Source of the DNA: Phialophora verrucosa
Taxonomy: Eukaryota; Ascomycota; Eurotiomycetes; Chaetothyriales; Herpotrichiellaceae
Assembly: GCA_002099365.1 (NCBI GenBank)
Contig: MSED01000005.1
Span: 186,001 to 250,000, forward strand
Direction: 5' to 3'
DNA: 64,000 nucleotides
The notes below the pieces were generated by a model. It did not search any database. It was not told the origin of the DNA and saw only the letters and a list, made by a program, of their open reading frames with translations. How positions within the stretch are numbered: the first letter of the stretch is position 1; each line of letters starts with the position of its first letter. A program made the translations under genes and the position numbers. Positions 1 to 11,617 of the stretch are shown in pieces.

Positions 1-1463
1 CGAATTTCCTCCATGCGAGCTTGCAGACGATCGGGATGACGTAGGACCAGTCGAGAGCAATGGCGCACACATTAAACACGCCAGCTATTGCGATGTATGA
101 ACCCAGCGCGATCAGGTTGATGGCGATGCACCAGAAGACGCTGATCCAGACCGCATAGAGTGGTGTGCCCGTCCATCGGTTGATGATAACCCAAATTCTC
201 GAAAAGGGAATCAGCTTGTCGCGGGAAAAGGCAAACACGGTTCTTGCCAACGCCTGCGTGGCGGTCCAGCAGACGAACTGGAGGATAAGGAATGCAGAAA
301 CCGTGAAGTAGATGCTGGCACCTTTTCCGAGAGAGTTGTAGAAGATTTGCGCCACGGGCTGATAGATTGGTGACGCAAGAACTTCAACCGGGTCGCCCAT
401 GCAGAAGCAAAGGACAATGTTGAAGAGCCATCCCAGAACGTAGGTGCAAAGCATGGCCATAGAGATCGCCCAAGGAGCTTTGATCTCGGGCTCGCTGATT
501 CTGTGGACGTGTTAGCGTCACTGTGCCATCTGAGAACAATCGTACTTACTCTTCGGTGATGTGCGCGGTAGCATCGTAATCAGTCATGGTCCAGGAAACG
601 GACAAGAAGCCAAACAAGAAAGACCACCCGATGGGGGTCCAGCCAGCGTTTCCTTCAACATGGGTGAAGACATAGCTTGCGTCGTGCTTGTTGTCGGTCA
701 CTGCCAGCAGAGCAATTGCGCAAGCAATCAGAACGCCGAAGTGATAGATAACGTAAGTCTTGGTCATTTTCTCCATCCAGTAAGTCGAGAGGGAGTTGAC
801 TAGGCCATTCAGCACGGTGAGAGCGGCCATGACTCCCACGGTTTGGTTGGTGGTAGGAAACCAGTTGAAGTCGCGCCCGATCGACACGGCGGCCAGAAGC
901 AATTGTGCTGATCCGTATTCGGAGGACGCAATACCCGCGACTTGGCCTAGAAGATTGATCCAACCTACAACCCAGCTGATGGACGGCACCCATTCCTTCG
1001 GTGCCAGGCGGGAAACCGTGTAATACAGGCCACCGCAGGTCGGATATGCAGAGACGAGCTCAGCCACGGAGAGCGCAATACACATACATCCGGCACCGGA
1101 GATGAGCCAGCACCAGACCACAGAGGCAGAGCCACCAGCTTCGAGCGGAAACACGAACGTCGTTGCGGTGGTCGCAAAGAGGCCGGAGATACTGACAGCG
1201 AAAGAGAAGGTCGAGAGGTAGCCGAATTCACGTTTGAAGACCTATTCGCCCGTAGTTAGAACGCCTTGTTCTCCTCAGCGGCGGCTTCCACATACCGGCT
1301 TGTATCCGAACTGCTCGGCGAGGGCCCTGTCGGCCGCACTCAACTCATCCAGCTGCACAGTTCTGCGCCGGCCTTTGGCATCTTGAATCTCAACTGTGCC
1401 GACACTATGCCTGCGCAGCTCGCCCGTATTGATCGGACCCGTGGTTATCTCTTTGTCCGCCAT
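1..1463 (-). CDS. Amino-acid/choline-type permease, APC superfamily (partial, 3' end outside window)
   Basis: Integral plasma-membrane transporter of the fungal amino-acid/GABA/choline permease group (Uga4/Hnm1-like). Three exons are visible: 1296-1463, 550-1241 and 500 down to 1, with GT..AG introns at 1242-1295 and 501-549 that keep the frame. The product starts MADKEIT at an ATG at 1463, with a hydrophilic N-terminus, then a conserved block beginning FKREFGYLSTFSFAVSISG and the run PTCGGLYY, both typical of this family, followed by repeated hydrophobic helices. The reading frame is still open at base 1, so roughly the C-terminal third is missing. The substrate cannot be told from sequence: GABA, choline and other amino acids are all transported by close relatives. 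Family assignment is firm, substrate is not. Confidence 0.85.
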
Positions 1464-3318
1464 GGCTTTGAACAGTATTCAAAGTGTTGTTTCGTACACC
1501 TTGATGGATGCGGATCGAAGTATTTGTAGTGGAGGTATGTTTAGCGGTTCGACTTCAGCTCAACGCCACTTGCGATAGCGAACAACGCGTTTGACGCAGG
1601 CACAATAGTAGATCACTCTATCGTCAATGTCCAGGATTGGCTGCATGTGAGGTCTGCCGGTGATGTGGTCGAGGGAGTGAACAACGAACTGGGACGGCGG
1701 TTGGACAGCTCACCGCGCGTTGCCAAAGGTAAACGAGCCTCGGAGGGATGGAACGAAAAGCAGAGACACGAGTACGGCCTTGGATAACAAAGAACGCCTC
1801 GAGTTTGTGACTGATGAGGCTTGCATCTGTACGGAGCATGCATGGTGGACAAGTGGGCAGCGCTGGAGAAAGCCATGATGCAACTGGATCCGCTGAGACG
1901 GAGGCCAATGGAGTTCTCTCGAGGAAAGAAGACTTCGATACGCTGTAAAGCAAGGCGCAGGATTGGACGATGTGGCAGAACGAAGCTCTGTCAAACACGA
2001 CGGCGGCCGACGTGAGTGGGCGATATCGAACGGCAAGCCCGCAATGCAGATGGCGCTGGGCGTGCTATGCCTTAACCTTGCATAGCGGGCCTCCTGGGTA
2101 GGACTCTTAAGATTCTTCCTGCACTCAGGTGGGGGAGGAAAGTTATTTCTCTGGGTCAACTCTTGAAAAAGCTTTGCTAGTTGTGGCAAGCCTTTTGGGC
2201 CGCTACTCGGCAGAGGCTTGTTCACACTGCAAGTGGCGATCCTTTGAGAGGCCCGCCGGTTAGCCAGGCGTGGTCGGCGTGCACAAATCTGGGGATCTCT
2301 TCCCTGTCTGATGGAGTCGTCCAGCAAGACCCTTCCTTTTTCCTCAGCTCCGTCGGCTCCAGTGCGATCGCCATCCGAGCGCCGGTGCCACCTTTGACGT
2401 CGCTCAAGGTGAGATTGCTCAGCAGGTAATGTACTCGTATGAGTAGTCTGTGCAAAAACTGATCGCCCAGGCATAACTATGCAGTCTTCATCCTCTCAAT
2501 CTTATGGCTGCTTTGGAGACGCGCGATGGGCAATCAATCACTTTCCGATAAGGAGTAGCCCACACTTGCTGAGGCTTACTGATAAGGAGCTCCAAGCGCT
2601 ATACTATGTAGAATGTGCAGCCGACGCCATTCTCTTGGATCTTTATCAAAATGAAACCTCATGGCAGGCAACTGTTAACCGGAAAGAGGTATCCTTCGCG
2701 GCCAACCCTGGTCCCTAGCTTGCGTCTCTTCCCATAGACCGTTGGCACAACCACCGCTTGAGAAGCCTTCGAGAACCTGATTGAACGAATGACAAGCGCC
2801 GGAAAAGCTGACGGGAAAGACCACGTTGTAACTTCTCTTCGATAAGCATTAAAATCGCCGATGCGGGATGCTGTTGAGCCGAGCCATTCGCCAACAGGTG
2901 CCCTGTTTGTGCTAGTCAGCCCTCTCACAGCGGCCGGCACACATTCGCTCGGGAACGGCCGATTGCAGACGAGCTGCATCAGAACGGTGGATGCCTGCGT
3001 CACGAACATGAAACTGGAAACTGGAAACTGGGAACTTGGAAGAATTGGTCGAGCCATTTTCGCCTTTGAACCACATGACTTTATCTCCGTGGTTTTCCAC
3101 TGATGACAGACTTGACTTGCTACTGAACTGTTTGGAGAAAGCCAAGTGTTGATGTCCCTGCTCCAGGTGTGGGTCATTGTCTTTCTGCTCGGTTGCGAAA
3201 CCCTTCACACGAGGCTGTGCGCGAACATCGACACACGTAAGCGTCGGACCTCTGACTGGCAACTGCATTGACGATCATCGAGCTTCAATGTTGTCGTCCA
3301 ACATGCCGTAAGGGCCTC
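1464..3318. other. Intergenic, no supported gene
   Basis: This holds the upstream region of the permease and the 3' flank of the helicase. Several ORFs overlap on both strands, but none shows a family motif or a consistent splice model. A 7-bp inverted repeat (GCTATGC, 9-nt spacer, GCATAGC; 2064-2086) is present; I see no role for it. Confidence 0.5.
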
Positions 3319-5598
3319 TCACCAAGCGGCGCCACCTGCGGCACCAGCATCAACGTTCGCACCGTCACTAGAACCCCAAGCATCGCCGGCAACCATGTCA
3401 GCATTCGGCGGAACGTTGCCATCGCTACCACCCCAAGCATCACCTTCGGCACCTGTATCTGCAGCAAAATCGCCAGTGTCTGGTTCTTCCTCTTCATCGA
3501 AGTTCAGGGCACCATCTTCAGGCTTGAAGTGTTGGAGGAATTCGGGCACTTCTTGGTTGGTTTCGAGGAGGACCTTCGTAAGGAAAGGGCCAAGAGCATC
3601 GTCTTTCTCATTGTAAAATGACGTTGCAAGTCCTTCGTTCCCGATTCGTGCAGTGCGGCCTGGTTGTGATCAGTAGTGAACAAGAGCAGTTGGAGGGGGT
3701 AACATACCAATTCGGTGGACGTATTCGTTCTTACCATCATGATCAGCAGATGGCAGATCGAAATTGATCACATGCATCACGTTACTGAAGAACTTGTCAG
3801 TCGAGTACCTCCCTGGATCTGGATCGGTTTATGCTCACCGAACATCGAGCCCACGGGCAGTGACTCCAGTCGCAACAAGAATTGGCTGAACACCTGACTT
3901 GAATGAACGCAGGGCGTCCTCACGTTCGCTCTGTGTACGATCCGAGTGAATTGACGTCGATGGCAGGCCGAGATTGTACAGGTAGTCGTCAACAAAATCA
4001 GCGGTCTTCTTGAACTTGACAAAGATCAAGGTACGAGATGGGGGCATGGAGAGAAGGAGATCATAGAGAGCCTTCATCTTCTTATCTTGGTCACACCACA
4101 TGATCTGAGTCTGGTCAGCACGGCAATCAAAGACCAGAGAGAGTAACACGTGCGTTCTGCTTGACGTTGATGTGAACACTGCCAGTGCGGCCGATACTGA
4201 CATGAACATGATCGGAGGCAAGATAGCGAGCCGCTAATTTCTTCAAGCGCTTCGGGAAGGTTGCAGAAAACAGGAGGTATCGATGGTCGCCGTCGGTGTT
4301 TGCATCTGCAAGAATGTCAGCGAACGAAAAGACAGAAGTAGAATGCCACGGACCACCGCCACCCATGATCTTGCTCATTTCTTCACCCCAATCGTCGTGA
4401 AGCATCTCGTCAGCTTCGTCGATGATGGTGAAGCGGACACGTGCCAAAGAGAGGAGATCAGGCTTGCCCATGAAGTCGATCAGACGACCGGGAGAGGCAA
4501 TTAGGATGTCACAACCGCGCGCGAGCTGGGCAGCTTGTTCACGGACGGGGGCACCACCATAGGCGACGCAGGGACGAAGCATGGAGCGGTAGCAGAGACG
4601 GCGCGCTTCATCGAAAATCTGGCAGCACAACTCCCGAGTAGGCGCGACGATGAGGACCAAAGGTTCAGCTCGGAATCGAGTGCGGCTTGGGTCGAAGTTC
4701 AAGCCAGGGCGAGGCGCAGCCAATTTCTTTGCTTTGCCCATAAGCTTAGAGATGACAGGAATCAACATGGCGCCTGTCTTGCCGGAACCTGCGTTGTTGT
4801 CAATTGAGGGTCAGAACACAGCACCTCGTACAGGAACTCACCAGTCTGTGCGACCCCAATCATGTCATGATTCGTGATCACAGAAGGTATGGCGTAGGCT
4901 TGGATAGGTGTGGGGATTTGGTATCGACATAACTTGATGTTCTCAAGCACGACAGGGTGTAGACCGCCGTCCTCCCACTGTGTGAGATGTGAGTAAGAGG
5001 AAGGAGAAGAGCAAGGTGAAGAACTCACAGTGGCAATGGGCTTGATGCGAGTTTTGCATTCGAGAATGACTTCCACGGCCGCGTAACTGAAGACGTCAGC
5101 AAGTGTCCGGCGGAGAGTGGGAAAGCGAACTTACTTCTCGATTTTCGCGCCGGCACGGTTGATGAACTCGCCATGGAACAGGTCGTTTTCGAGCTTCTCA
5201 TCTCGGGGACCGACATCGCCAAACTCCTCCGACCACTCATACTTCGCAGCATCGTGGGACCAATTGCTGGGGCGGTGTCTGGACATAGGGACATCTCCGA
5301 CGCCTTCGCCTTCAGCTGCTGGCGCGGCGTCGGGTTGCGCTTGGGACTCGTCTACATTGAGGGTGGTGACCGGGGCTTTGGAAGTGTAATTGTGAGCCGT
5401 GGGCAGGACCCAACCAGCTTCACGAGCGGCCTTCAAAGCTTGCTCATTCTTGGCTGGGCCAGCAGGTGTTGCAGTGCCGTTAGCAGCTGGAGTGACGTCC
5501 GCAAGGGCCGATTCCAGCGCTGCTGTATCCCAGGCCGGATCAGCAGTGTCAGCTGAAGCTGGAGCTGGAGCAGGAGCTGTTCCCCAACTATCAGCCAT
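3319..5598 (-). CDS. DEAD-box ATP-dependent RNA helicase, Ded1/DDX3-like
   Basis: ATP-dependent RNA unwinding; the Ded1/DDX3 group promotes translation initiation in the cytoplasm. Proposed exons are 5135-5598, 5029-5086, 4842-4977, 4148-4788, about 4110-3839, 3708-3784 and 3319-3659, giving about 660 residues. Helicase motifs in order: Q-motif region with IPTPIQ, Walker A AQTGSGKT (about 217-224), PTREL (269-273), SPGR (318-321), DEAD (343-346), SAT (394-396), then ARGLDVR and HRIGRTAR in the C-terminal lobe. The N-terminus is Ala/Pro-rich and the tail is acidic and Gly/Ala-rich and ends in Trp, as in Ded1 relatives. The junction between exons 4 and 5 (4104-4150) has no good donor and is the uncertain part. 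The start at 5598 (MADSWG) is the only ATG giving a compact N-terminus. Confidence 0.9.
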
Positions 5599-7761
5599 GA
5601 TCACTGATGACTGGTGTTGAACAGGACAGGAGGACTTTGAAAGAAGAACAGAAGGACAGGAAAGGTTGTCGTAGCGGTGATCGAAAAGAGGGGAAAGAAA
5701 GATGGTTGAGGTGGAAAAGAAGGTGATATTTATGCCCTGAGGCTGCCTCACCCCCCTGCCAAGACTCGAACTTGCAAATGCGTAGCAACGCAGGGACGTG
5801 TACTCCGCCTTGATGAGGACGATTGGCCGGTTGAATGAGGAGAAGGGTCATGGGAGGTAGTCTGAAAAGTTGGGTGACGGCGACGGTGACGGTGACGATA
5901 TCGTGCGAAAGAAGAGGAAGAGGGGGTCAGTCGCGGAGATGGTAATGGGAAGGACAGGTGCGGCTCAGGAGCATGCTCTTACTGGGAGCTCTCGATCCGT
6001 TCAGAGGCAGGGTCAAGCCAGCTCAGAGTTATGTTGAACTGAGATTTCTTCGTTTAGTCCAGGGTTCAGCACCAAGCATTGGCCCAGAGAATGATCCAAC
6101 TCAGAAGAACAATCTCTAACTCCATGCACTGACCTCAGTCCCAAGGCTTCCCTTCATGGTCATGTTTTGCACAACCTTCAGACCTGGAACGGATACCACG
6201 ATTCTCTTGTCAATGGTCCTTTCATTCTTTGTTGAGGTATTGGTTCGTCCTTCCACCGCCAGCAGAGATCAGTAGGGAGCAATGCTGATTTTGTATAGAC
6301 ACAACGGTTCCTCAGAGGTCTGTCTCAACCACAAGCCAATGTCGGCGCTCTGTCCTAGTATCACCTGAACACTTCCAACATGGCCACGAGGACGAAGACC
6401 TCTTCCAAGTTTGCTCCTGCGAAAACCTCTCACAGCTCATCATACAATGGTTGCGGGATTGAGGATCAAGATCAAGAGATGGAGGTGGCTGGACAACACT
6501 GGCTGGGCAAAAGACAAGTAAGATACGTTTGTAGGGAGGAAGCGGATTGATAACGTCAAAGGTTGGCACATCTGTGAAAAGACCATTTGGCTTGATATGC
6601 CTACCACAGGTAGCAGTTCAGAAGGGATTATCGAGATTCAACACGCTTCCAGTGCTCTTTTCCAGGTAGAGCTTTGAACGTGGTGACGCGCTTTAAGCCT
6701 ATAAGGAGCTTGCTTATACTGAACTGAAGAGCGGGCACAGTCAGGGCTGTCGACAGGATGACCGAAAACCCAGGCTCTTTCAGACAGGCCACTCCGTTCA
6801 ATAAGCACGACTTTTTCGTGTCCTAAAGACCGAAATGAGATCAGCTCAAAAAACCCACGTACTACCCCATGAGGACAAGACGTTACCCCTTTTCAGTGAT
6901 TCTCTGGTTCCGATGGCGTGCGTCATTGGAGTGCTTGAAAAAGATCCTAAAGAAGTGAAAAGGTGGTGAGCTCAAGAGCTAGTTACATCGGCAAAAAGCT
7001 TGGCCTGGCGGCCTGGTATTTCAAAACCCTCACCGTTGCTCTGCCCCATCCATAAATCCGGAACGTTGCAGTCGCCCTGCCATGATAAGACACCAATGGG
7101 ACCAGCGAGAACCATACAGTGCCAAACGTCAACGCCGATTCGAAGGCAGCGCTTCGCACAGAACTGGCTTTCGGGGTGCTGGAACGGTCAGCCTCCAGCT
7201 GTTACCTCAGCGTGGTTCTACAAGTGGGAGGCCTTGTGCCTATTTTACAGAAGTAATGTCTTGCACGAAGAAGCCTCTTTCAAGATGCAAGAGCCCCTCA
7301 CAAGTGGCTCCTGAAGATTCTGAAGGCTACTCGTATATGGTAGCATTTTGGGGCGGCTCCAGGCTGGGCCGCCAATATACTGAGTGCGAAAGCTTCCGGT
7401 TTGCAAGCGGAGGAGACAGCCGCGGTCAGACTAAAATGATCTTTATGCTCGAGGAAGCGGGGAGGCTATCCGCCTGAAGAACAGTGGTTGACCGTCTAAC
7501 GGCTGGGGTCACCGTTAGACCTCGCGAGCTCAAACCTCTATTGTACGGGGTACGGAGTACTCGTACATAATCGGCGCTTCGGCAGTTGATAATATACTCC
7601 GCAGTAGCAGCTAGTACGGAACATTTAGCCCTCTAGCGCGCACGAAATTATCTCTTGGCGTGCGACCTGCGCACTTTTGCAGCCCACTTTGGACATTTCC
7701 GACTACGAGCACGCCTCGCTTCCTCAGTCTACCTCAATTCAACTGATCCGACGCTCCCAAA
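5599..7761. promoter_or_regulatory. Divergent intergenic region between helicase and RPS3 (2.2 kb)
   Basis: No gene is supported. The sequence holds short GGTGAC/GGCGAC repeats (5873-5896), a perfect 9-bp inverted repeat (GTCTAACGG / CCGTTAGAC, 7494-7520) about 240 bp before the RPS3 start, and a TACGGAGTAC-type palindromic stretch near 7550-7566. Both flanking genes should be highly expressed, so the promoters presumably lie here. Confidence 0.5.
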
Positions 7762-8723
7762 ATGACGACCCAACAAGGCGCTATCAGCAAGCGTCGCAAG
7801 TTCGTCGCTGACGGTGTCTTCTACGCCGAATTGAACGAATTCTTCCAGCGCGAGCTCGCCGAGGAGGGCTACTCCGGTGTCGAAGTCAGAGTTACTCCTA
7901 CTGTCACCGATATTAGTACGACTTCCGTCTCTCCATACCCAACGTTTACCTGGCAGAGGGGCACTTCTCACAGGATTTCAATGTTGAATGGAATACTAAC
8001 TCGAGATCGCTACAGTCATCCGCGCAACACACACCCAAGAAGTCCTGGGTGAACAAGGCCGCCGCATCCGCGAACTCACATCCCTGATCCAGAAGCGCTT
8101 CAAGTTCCCCGAGAACAGTGTCTCCCTGTATGCCGCCAAGGTCCAGAATCGCGGTCTCTCAGCTGTCGCTCAGTGCGAGTCCCTCAGATATAAGCTTCTC
8201 AATGGATTGGCCGTGAGACGTGCTTGCTACGGTGTCTTGAGATTCATTATGGAGAGTGGTGCCAAGGGCTGCGAGGTCGTTGTGTCTGGCAAATTGAGAG
8301 CTGCGAGAGCGAAGAGCATGAAGTTTACGGTATGATTATGCGTTCACGACTCTTTCTTCGAGATTCATACTGACTTGAGGCGTTCAGGACGGCTTCATGA
8401 TCCACTCCGGCCAACCTGTCAACGACTTCATCGACAGTGCGACTCGCCACGTCCTCCTCCGCCAGGGTGTTCTCGGCATTAAAGTCAAGATCATGCGCGG
8501 TTCTGATCCCGAAGGCAAAGCCGGCCCTCAGAAATCCCTCCCCGATTCCGTCACAATCATCGATCCCAAGGAAGAACAGCCCATTGTGCAACCCATGTCT
8601 CAGGACTATGGTGCGAAGGCTCTGGCTGCGCAGCAGGCTGCCCAGGATGCGCGAGCGCAGGAAGAGGCTGGTGGTCAGACGGACGGCGCAGCCGAAGATC
8701 AGTTCGATGGAGCGCAGGAATAG
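7762..8723 (+). CDS. RPS3: 40S ribosomal protein S3 (uS3)
   Basis: Component of the small ribosomal subunit at the mRNA entry site. Exons 7762-7915, 8016-8329 and 8388-8723 join in phase to 267 residues. The two introns carry textbook branch sites (TACTAAC at 7994-8000 and TACTGAC near 8369). The N-terminus contains SKRRKFVADGVFYAELNEF, followed by the KH domain around EQGRRIRELTSLIQKRF and the C-terminal region with IHSGQP and GIKVKIMRG, all diagnostic for eukaryotic S3. The start ATG sits in a good AAAATG context. The tail is Gln/Ala/Glu-rich and somewhat longer than in yeast, as in other filamentous ascomycetes. Confidence 0.97.
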
Positions 8724-9075
8724 GGATCCGGCATCGGTGGTGCTACTTCGACTGCGGCTGGGGTTGGTTTCGCTCCTAGCGGCTATGATGATGCGTGTAA
8801 CCCTCAAGACGCTACGCCTACCTACGGTGTTGCTGGTGCGGACCACTGGGTCAATGGTGGCTTTTAGCTGGTAGTTCAGCACAGCAAATGACTTGCCGCC
8901 GGGTGTTGATCGAGAGAGGCGTAAAGCCAAAGAACCGGGCAAATGCACAATGGCGCTCGGCGCCATTGACCGTACGCATTGCAACAAGCATTGAACAATG
9001 AAAATGGATCATGCACCAAGTCTCTATATGCTGCTTTTCTTGCTCAGGCAAACCCTAACAGTCCCGTCTGACTCT
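8724..9075. other. Intergenic between convergent RPS3 and FRS1
   Basis: Only the 3' flanks of the two convergent genes. ORFs here are out-of-frame continuations of RPS3; nothing else is seen. Confidence 0.6.
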
Positions 9076-10881
9076 TTACAGGAAAACCTCAACATTGAAC
9101 TCCAGTGCACTGACAGGATACTTCAACTCGAATTTCTCCAGCACGGTCGGATGCAAGATGCCGAAACTTCCAATCACCACGTCTTTGCCCGCAATCCTAG
9201 CATGAATACTTGCCCCATGACCGGGGAAGTACGTCGCATCGTCGACCTCTTGAATCCAGTATTCCATCTTGTTCCCATTGCCACGAATCTCAAGGCCTTC
9301 CTCGTGTGTGATGAATGCGGTCTTCAGCATCGTCATGACCCTGTCGAGAAGGCCGTGCACGACCTCAAAGCCGGACGTTTTGCCGTACCAAGCCGCGGCG
9401 AAGTGTCGCTCGTTGCGTGCTTTGCGTTCGAGACTGAGGTCTTTGAAAGCGACGTCACTGACTTCGAAGATCTTGATGGGGATGGAGTGATGCTTGTTTT
9501 CTTTTATCGTCTTCAGTAGGCCCGGGAGCAAGGTGGTTCGCACGACTTGATATTCCGCAGTCTTCGGGTTTGCTAGGCGGATGGCTGTTTTACCGTCGTC
9601 TTTCCGGTTTAGCCACGCGAAGTTCTCGTCGTGAGAGCAGAGGATGAGCGGCAGGACTTCAGCCCAGCCTGCCATGGCGGCTTCGAGGCGGAGAACGTCT
9701 GAGAGTTTGTTCACTGCTAGAGGGGCAGCGATCGTGGCGCCAACTTTGGGGAATGCACGAGGAAGTTTGTTGAAGCCGTAGGCAATACACACATCCTCCA
9801 TGATATCCGCCTGATGAAGGACATCGGCTCTTGTGACAGGAACATCTACATCAACAAGATTCTTATCTGATTTTGAGGGCCGGGCGACATATGACATCCG
9901 GTTGAGAAGAGTACAGATGTCCTGGGGTGAGAGGTCAACACCAGTGCAAGCATTGATGTAATCTACCTCCGCAACTGTCGCGCGAGGCGTGAGATTGGGG
10001 ACTTGTCTTGATTGACCGTTGTGGTCGGAAATGATTTGAATGGGTTCGACGGTGAACTGTTCTGCCGCATATTGCGAGAACATTGTCATCATGATGTTGA
10101 CGACGATTTCTAGCTTCGTCTTATCTGTGGCGGTCACTTCCATGAAGATGTTCTTGGTATCGAGGGTGATCTTGCTGAGGTCACCGTTGATGATGGGGGG
10201 TAAAGAGCAAACTTTGCGATTGGAGTCGTAGATGACGGGATAGACAGGCGAGTCTCTGATAATGTGCAGATACCGGCCTAGATGCCTGTCTTTCTCGTAG
10301 AATTGCATAAGCTGCTCCCCGTCCATTTCTTGTGTTTGGTTCAGTGGTGTAAATTTGATGTCCTTGGGAGGAAGTGCTTCATATGTGAAGGGGCCTTGGA
10401 TGGAGTCGAGGTCATGGGTTCCGATAGACACGAGTGTTCTTTGGCGGGCCAGATTTTGGTGCAGCTTATCCTGGAGATCAATGAAGGATTCGTATCTCGC
10501 CTGGTCGAATTTGATGTTCCGCAGAATGGCTCCTGATACGTAGGGGCGTATCCTCTCGCATTCCGCACTGACTGTGATCGTCTGCAGTTCTCCATTGGGC
10601 GGTGCCTTTAGCACATACTGCGGCGCAGTGACTTTGCGATTGAAGATGTTCAGCATGAGTTGAATACCCTCAAGGCAGAGCATGTCATAGCGGTTGGCGG
10701 GGATTTCAATCTTCAATTGAGGAGGTTCTTGCTTGCCATTGACGATTGGTCGTTCTGTGAGCGAGGTGTCCTCGTCGAGCTCGATGCCGAAGTCGAAACA
10801 TAGCTCGTCGAACTCTTCAGTTGTGTAGTTTCTTCCGAGGGCCTTGAAGAGGGCAGCCTTGTCCACGGTGATGGTAGGCAT
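9076..10881 (-). CDS. FRS1: Phenylalanyl-tRNA synthetase beta subunit, cytosolic
   Basis: Charges tRNA-Phe as an alpha2-beta2 enzyme in the cytosol; the beta chain carries editing and structural domains. A single intronless ORF of 601 residues matches the family's usual length. The start MPTITVDKAALF with KALGRNYTTEEFDELCFDFG is characteristic of eukaryotic beta chains. A B3/4 editing-domain region follows near 110-280 (IPANRYDMLCLEGI, IINGDLSKIT), then the B5 region (about 300-375) and the catalytic-like C-terminal fold containing FEVSDVAF and ending VEVFL. It is transcribed away from the PP2A scaffold gene across a 736-bp region. Confidence 0.96.
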   Translation of the reverse strand: MPTITVDKAALFKALGRNYTTEEFDELCFDFGIELDEDTSLTERPIVNGKQEPPQLKIEIPANRYDMLCLEGIQLMLNIFNRKVTAPQYVLKAPPNGELQTITVSAECERIRPYVSGAILRNIKFDQARYESFIDLQDKLHQNLARQRTLVSIGTHDLDSIQGPFTYEALPPKDIKFTPLNQTQEMDGEQLMQFYEKDRHLGRYLHIIRDSPVYPVIYDSNRKVCSLPPIINGDLSKITLDTKNIFMEVTATDKTKLEIVVNIMMTMFSQYAAEQFTVEPIQIISDHNGQSRQVPNLTPRATVAEVDYINACTGVDLSPQDICTLLNRMSYVARPSKSDKNLVDVDVPVTRADVLHQADIMEDVCIAYGFNKLPRAFPKVGATIAAPLAVNKLSDVLRLEAAMAGWAEVLPLILCSHDENFAWLNRKDDGKTAIRLANPKTAEYQVVRTTLLPGLLKTIKENKHHSIPIKIFEVSDVAFKDLSLERKARNERHFAAAWYGKTSGFEVVHGLLDRVMTMLKTAFITHEEGLEIRGNGNKMEYWIQEVDDATYFPGHGASIHARIAGKDVVIGSFGILHPTVLEKFELKYPVSALEFNVEVFL

Positions 10882-11617
10882 GGTGGACGGTGGCCCGGAG
10901 AATTGTGCTTATGGCGCAGGCAAGAATGCAAGATAGTCTAGTCGGCGTGCAGAGTGAAATCCTTCTCGTGGTCGGAGTCACTGGCAAAGAAATGCAGGAG
11001 AAAGAGTCATCGTTGATGGCTTGGCGGGCAACTCAAAATGAAACTGAGATGGCATTTGGGAATTTGCGCGAGAGCGACTACTGTGCCACAGTTGCTGCTT
11101 CACGTTCAGCCACAGGTCACCGTCTGCTGAATGACGGAGGAGCTCACACTTGCGAACCTGATTATCCCACCTTTACAGAAGCAACGGTAACCCCTTTACG
11201 AGGTCTTCCTCTCTAGACTCATTAAATTTGATGAGCATATTGTCGCGACAGATCCAGCCTCTTCCGTGTCGCCTGCATCAAACAATCCCCTGAGTTGTGA
11301 GTTATTGTTGTCCCGCAGTCAGTTGCTACAGATTTTGGCCCTTGAACCCAACCGCGCCGACCACGCACCACGCTTAGGCGCCAACACGCCTCACAACCAG
11401 CCTTATACCCATGTGCAAGTGTGACTGAAGCTGACGTCTTCTCCAGTCAGATATGAGTTGGACCTTGACTTAGTCCTTGATCCAGCCCCAAATCCCTGAG
11501 GCTGTTTCCGATCCAATACAGAACAGGCCGGCGACTCATTTACCCAAACCGCAACCCCGACTTTTGATCACCCTTGAGAATTGGATGACCTGCTAGACCG
11601 TGGGAAAGACATACAAA
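10882..11617. promoter_or_regulatory. Divergent promoter region, FRS1 / PP2A-A
   Basis: No coding signal. It separates two divergently transcribed housekeeping genes and must carry both promoters. No clear TATA box or named factor site was recognised. Confidence 0.5.

Noticed and set aside
1710..2474. 254-codon minus-strand ORF upstream of the permease
   Set aside because: Composition is erratic, with no motif, and overlapping ORFs of similar quality occur in other frames.
2479..2718. 79-codon ORF with LTDKELQALYYVE, vaguely like fungal transcription-factor-like proteins
   Set aside because: The resemblance is a single short stretch, and no neighbouring sequence continues the domain.
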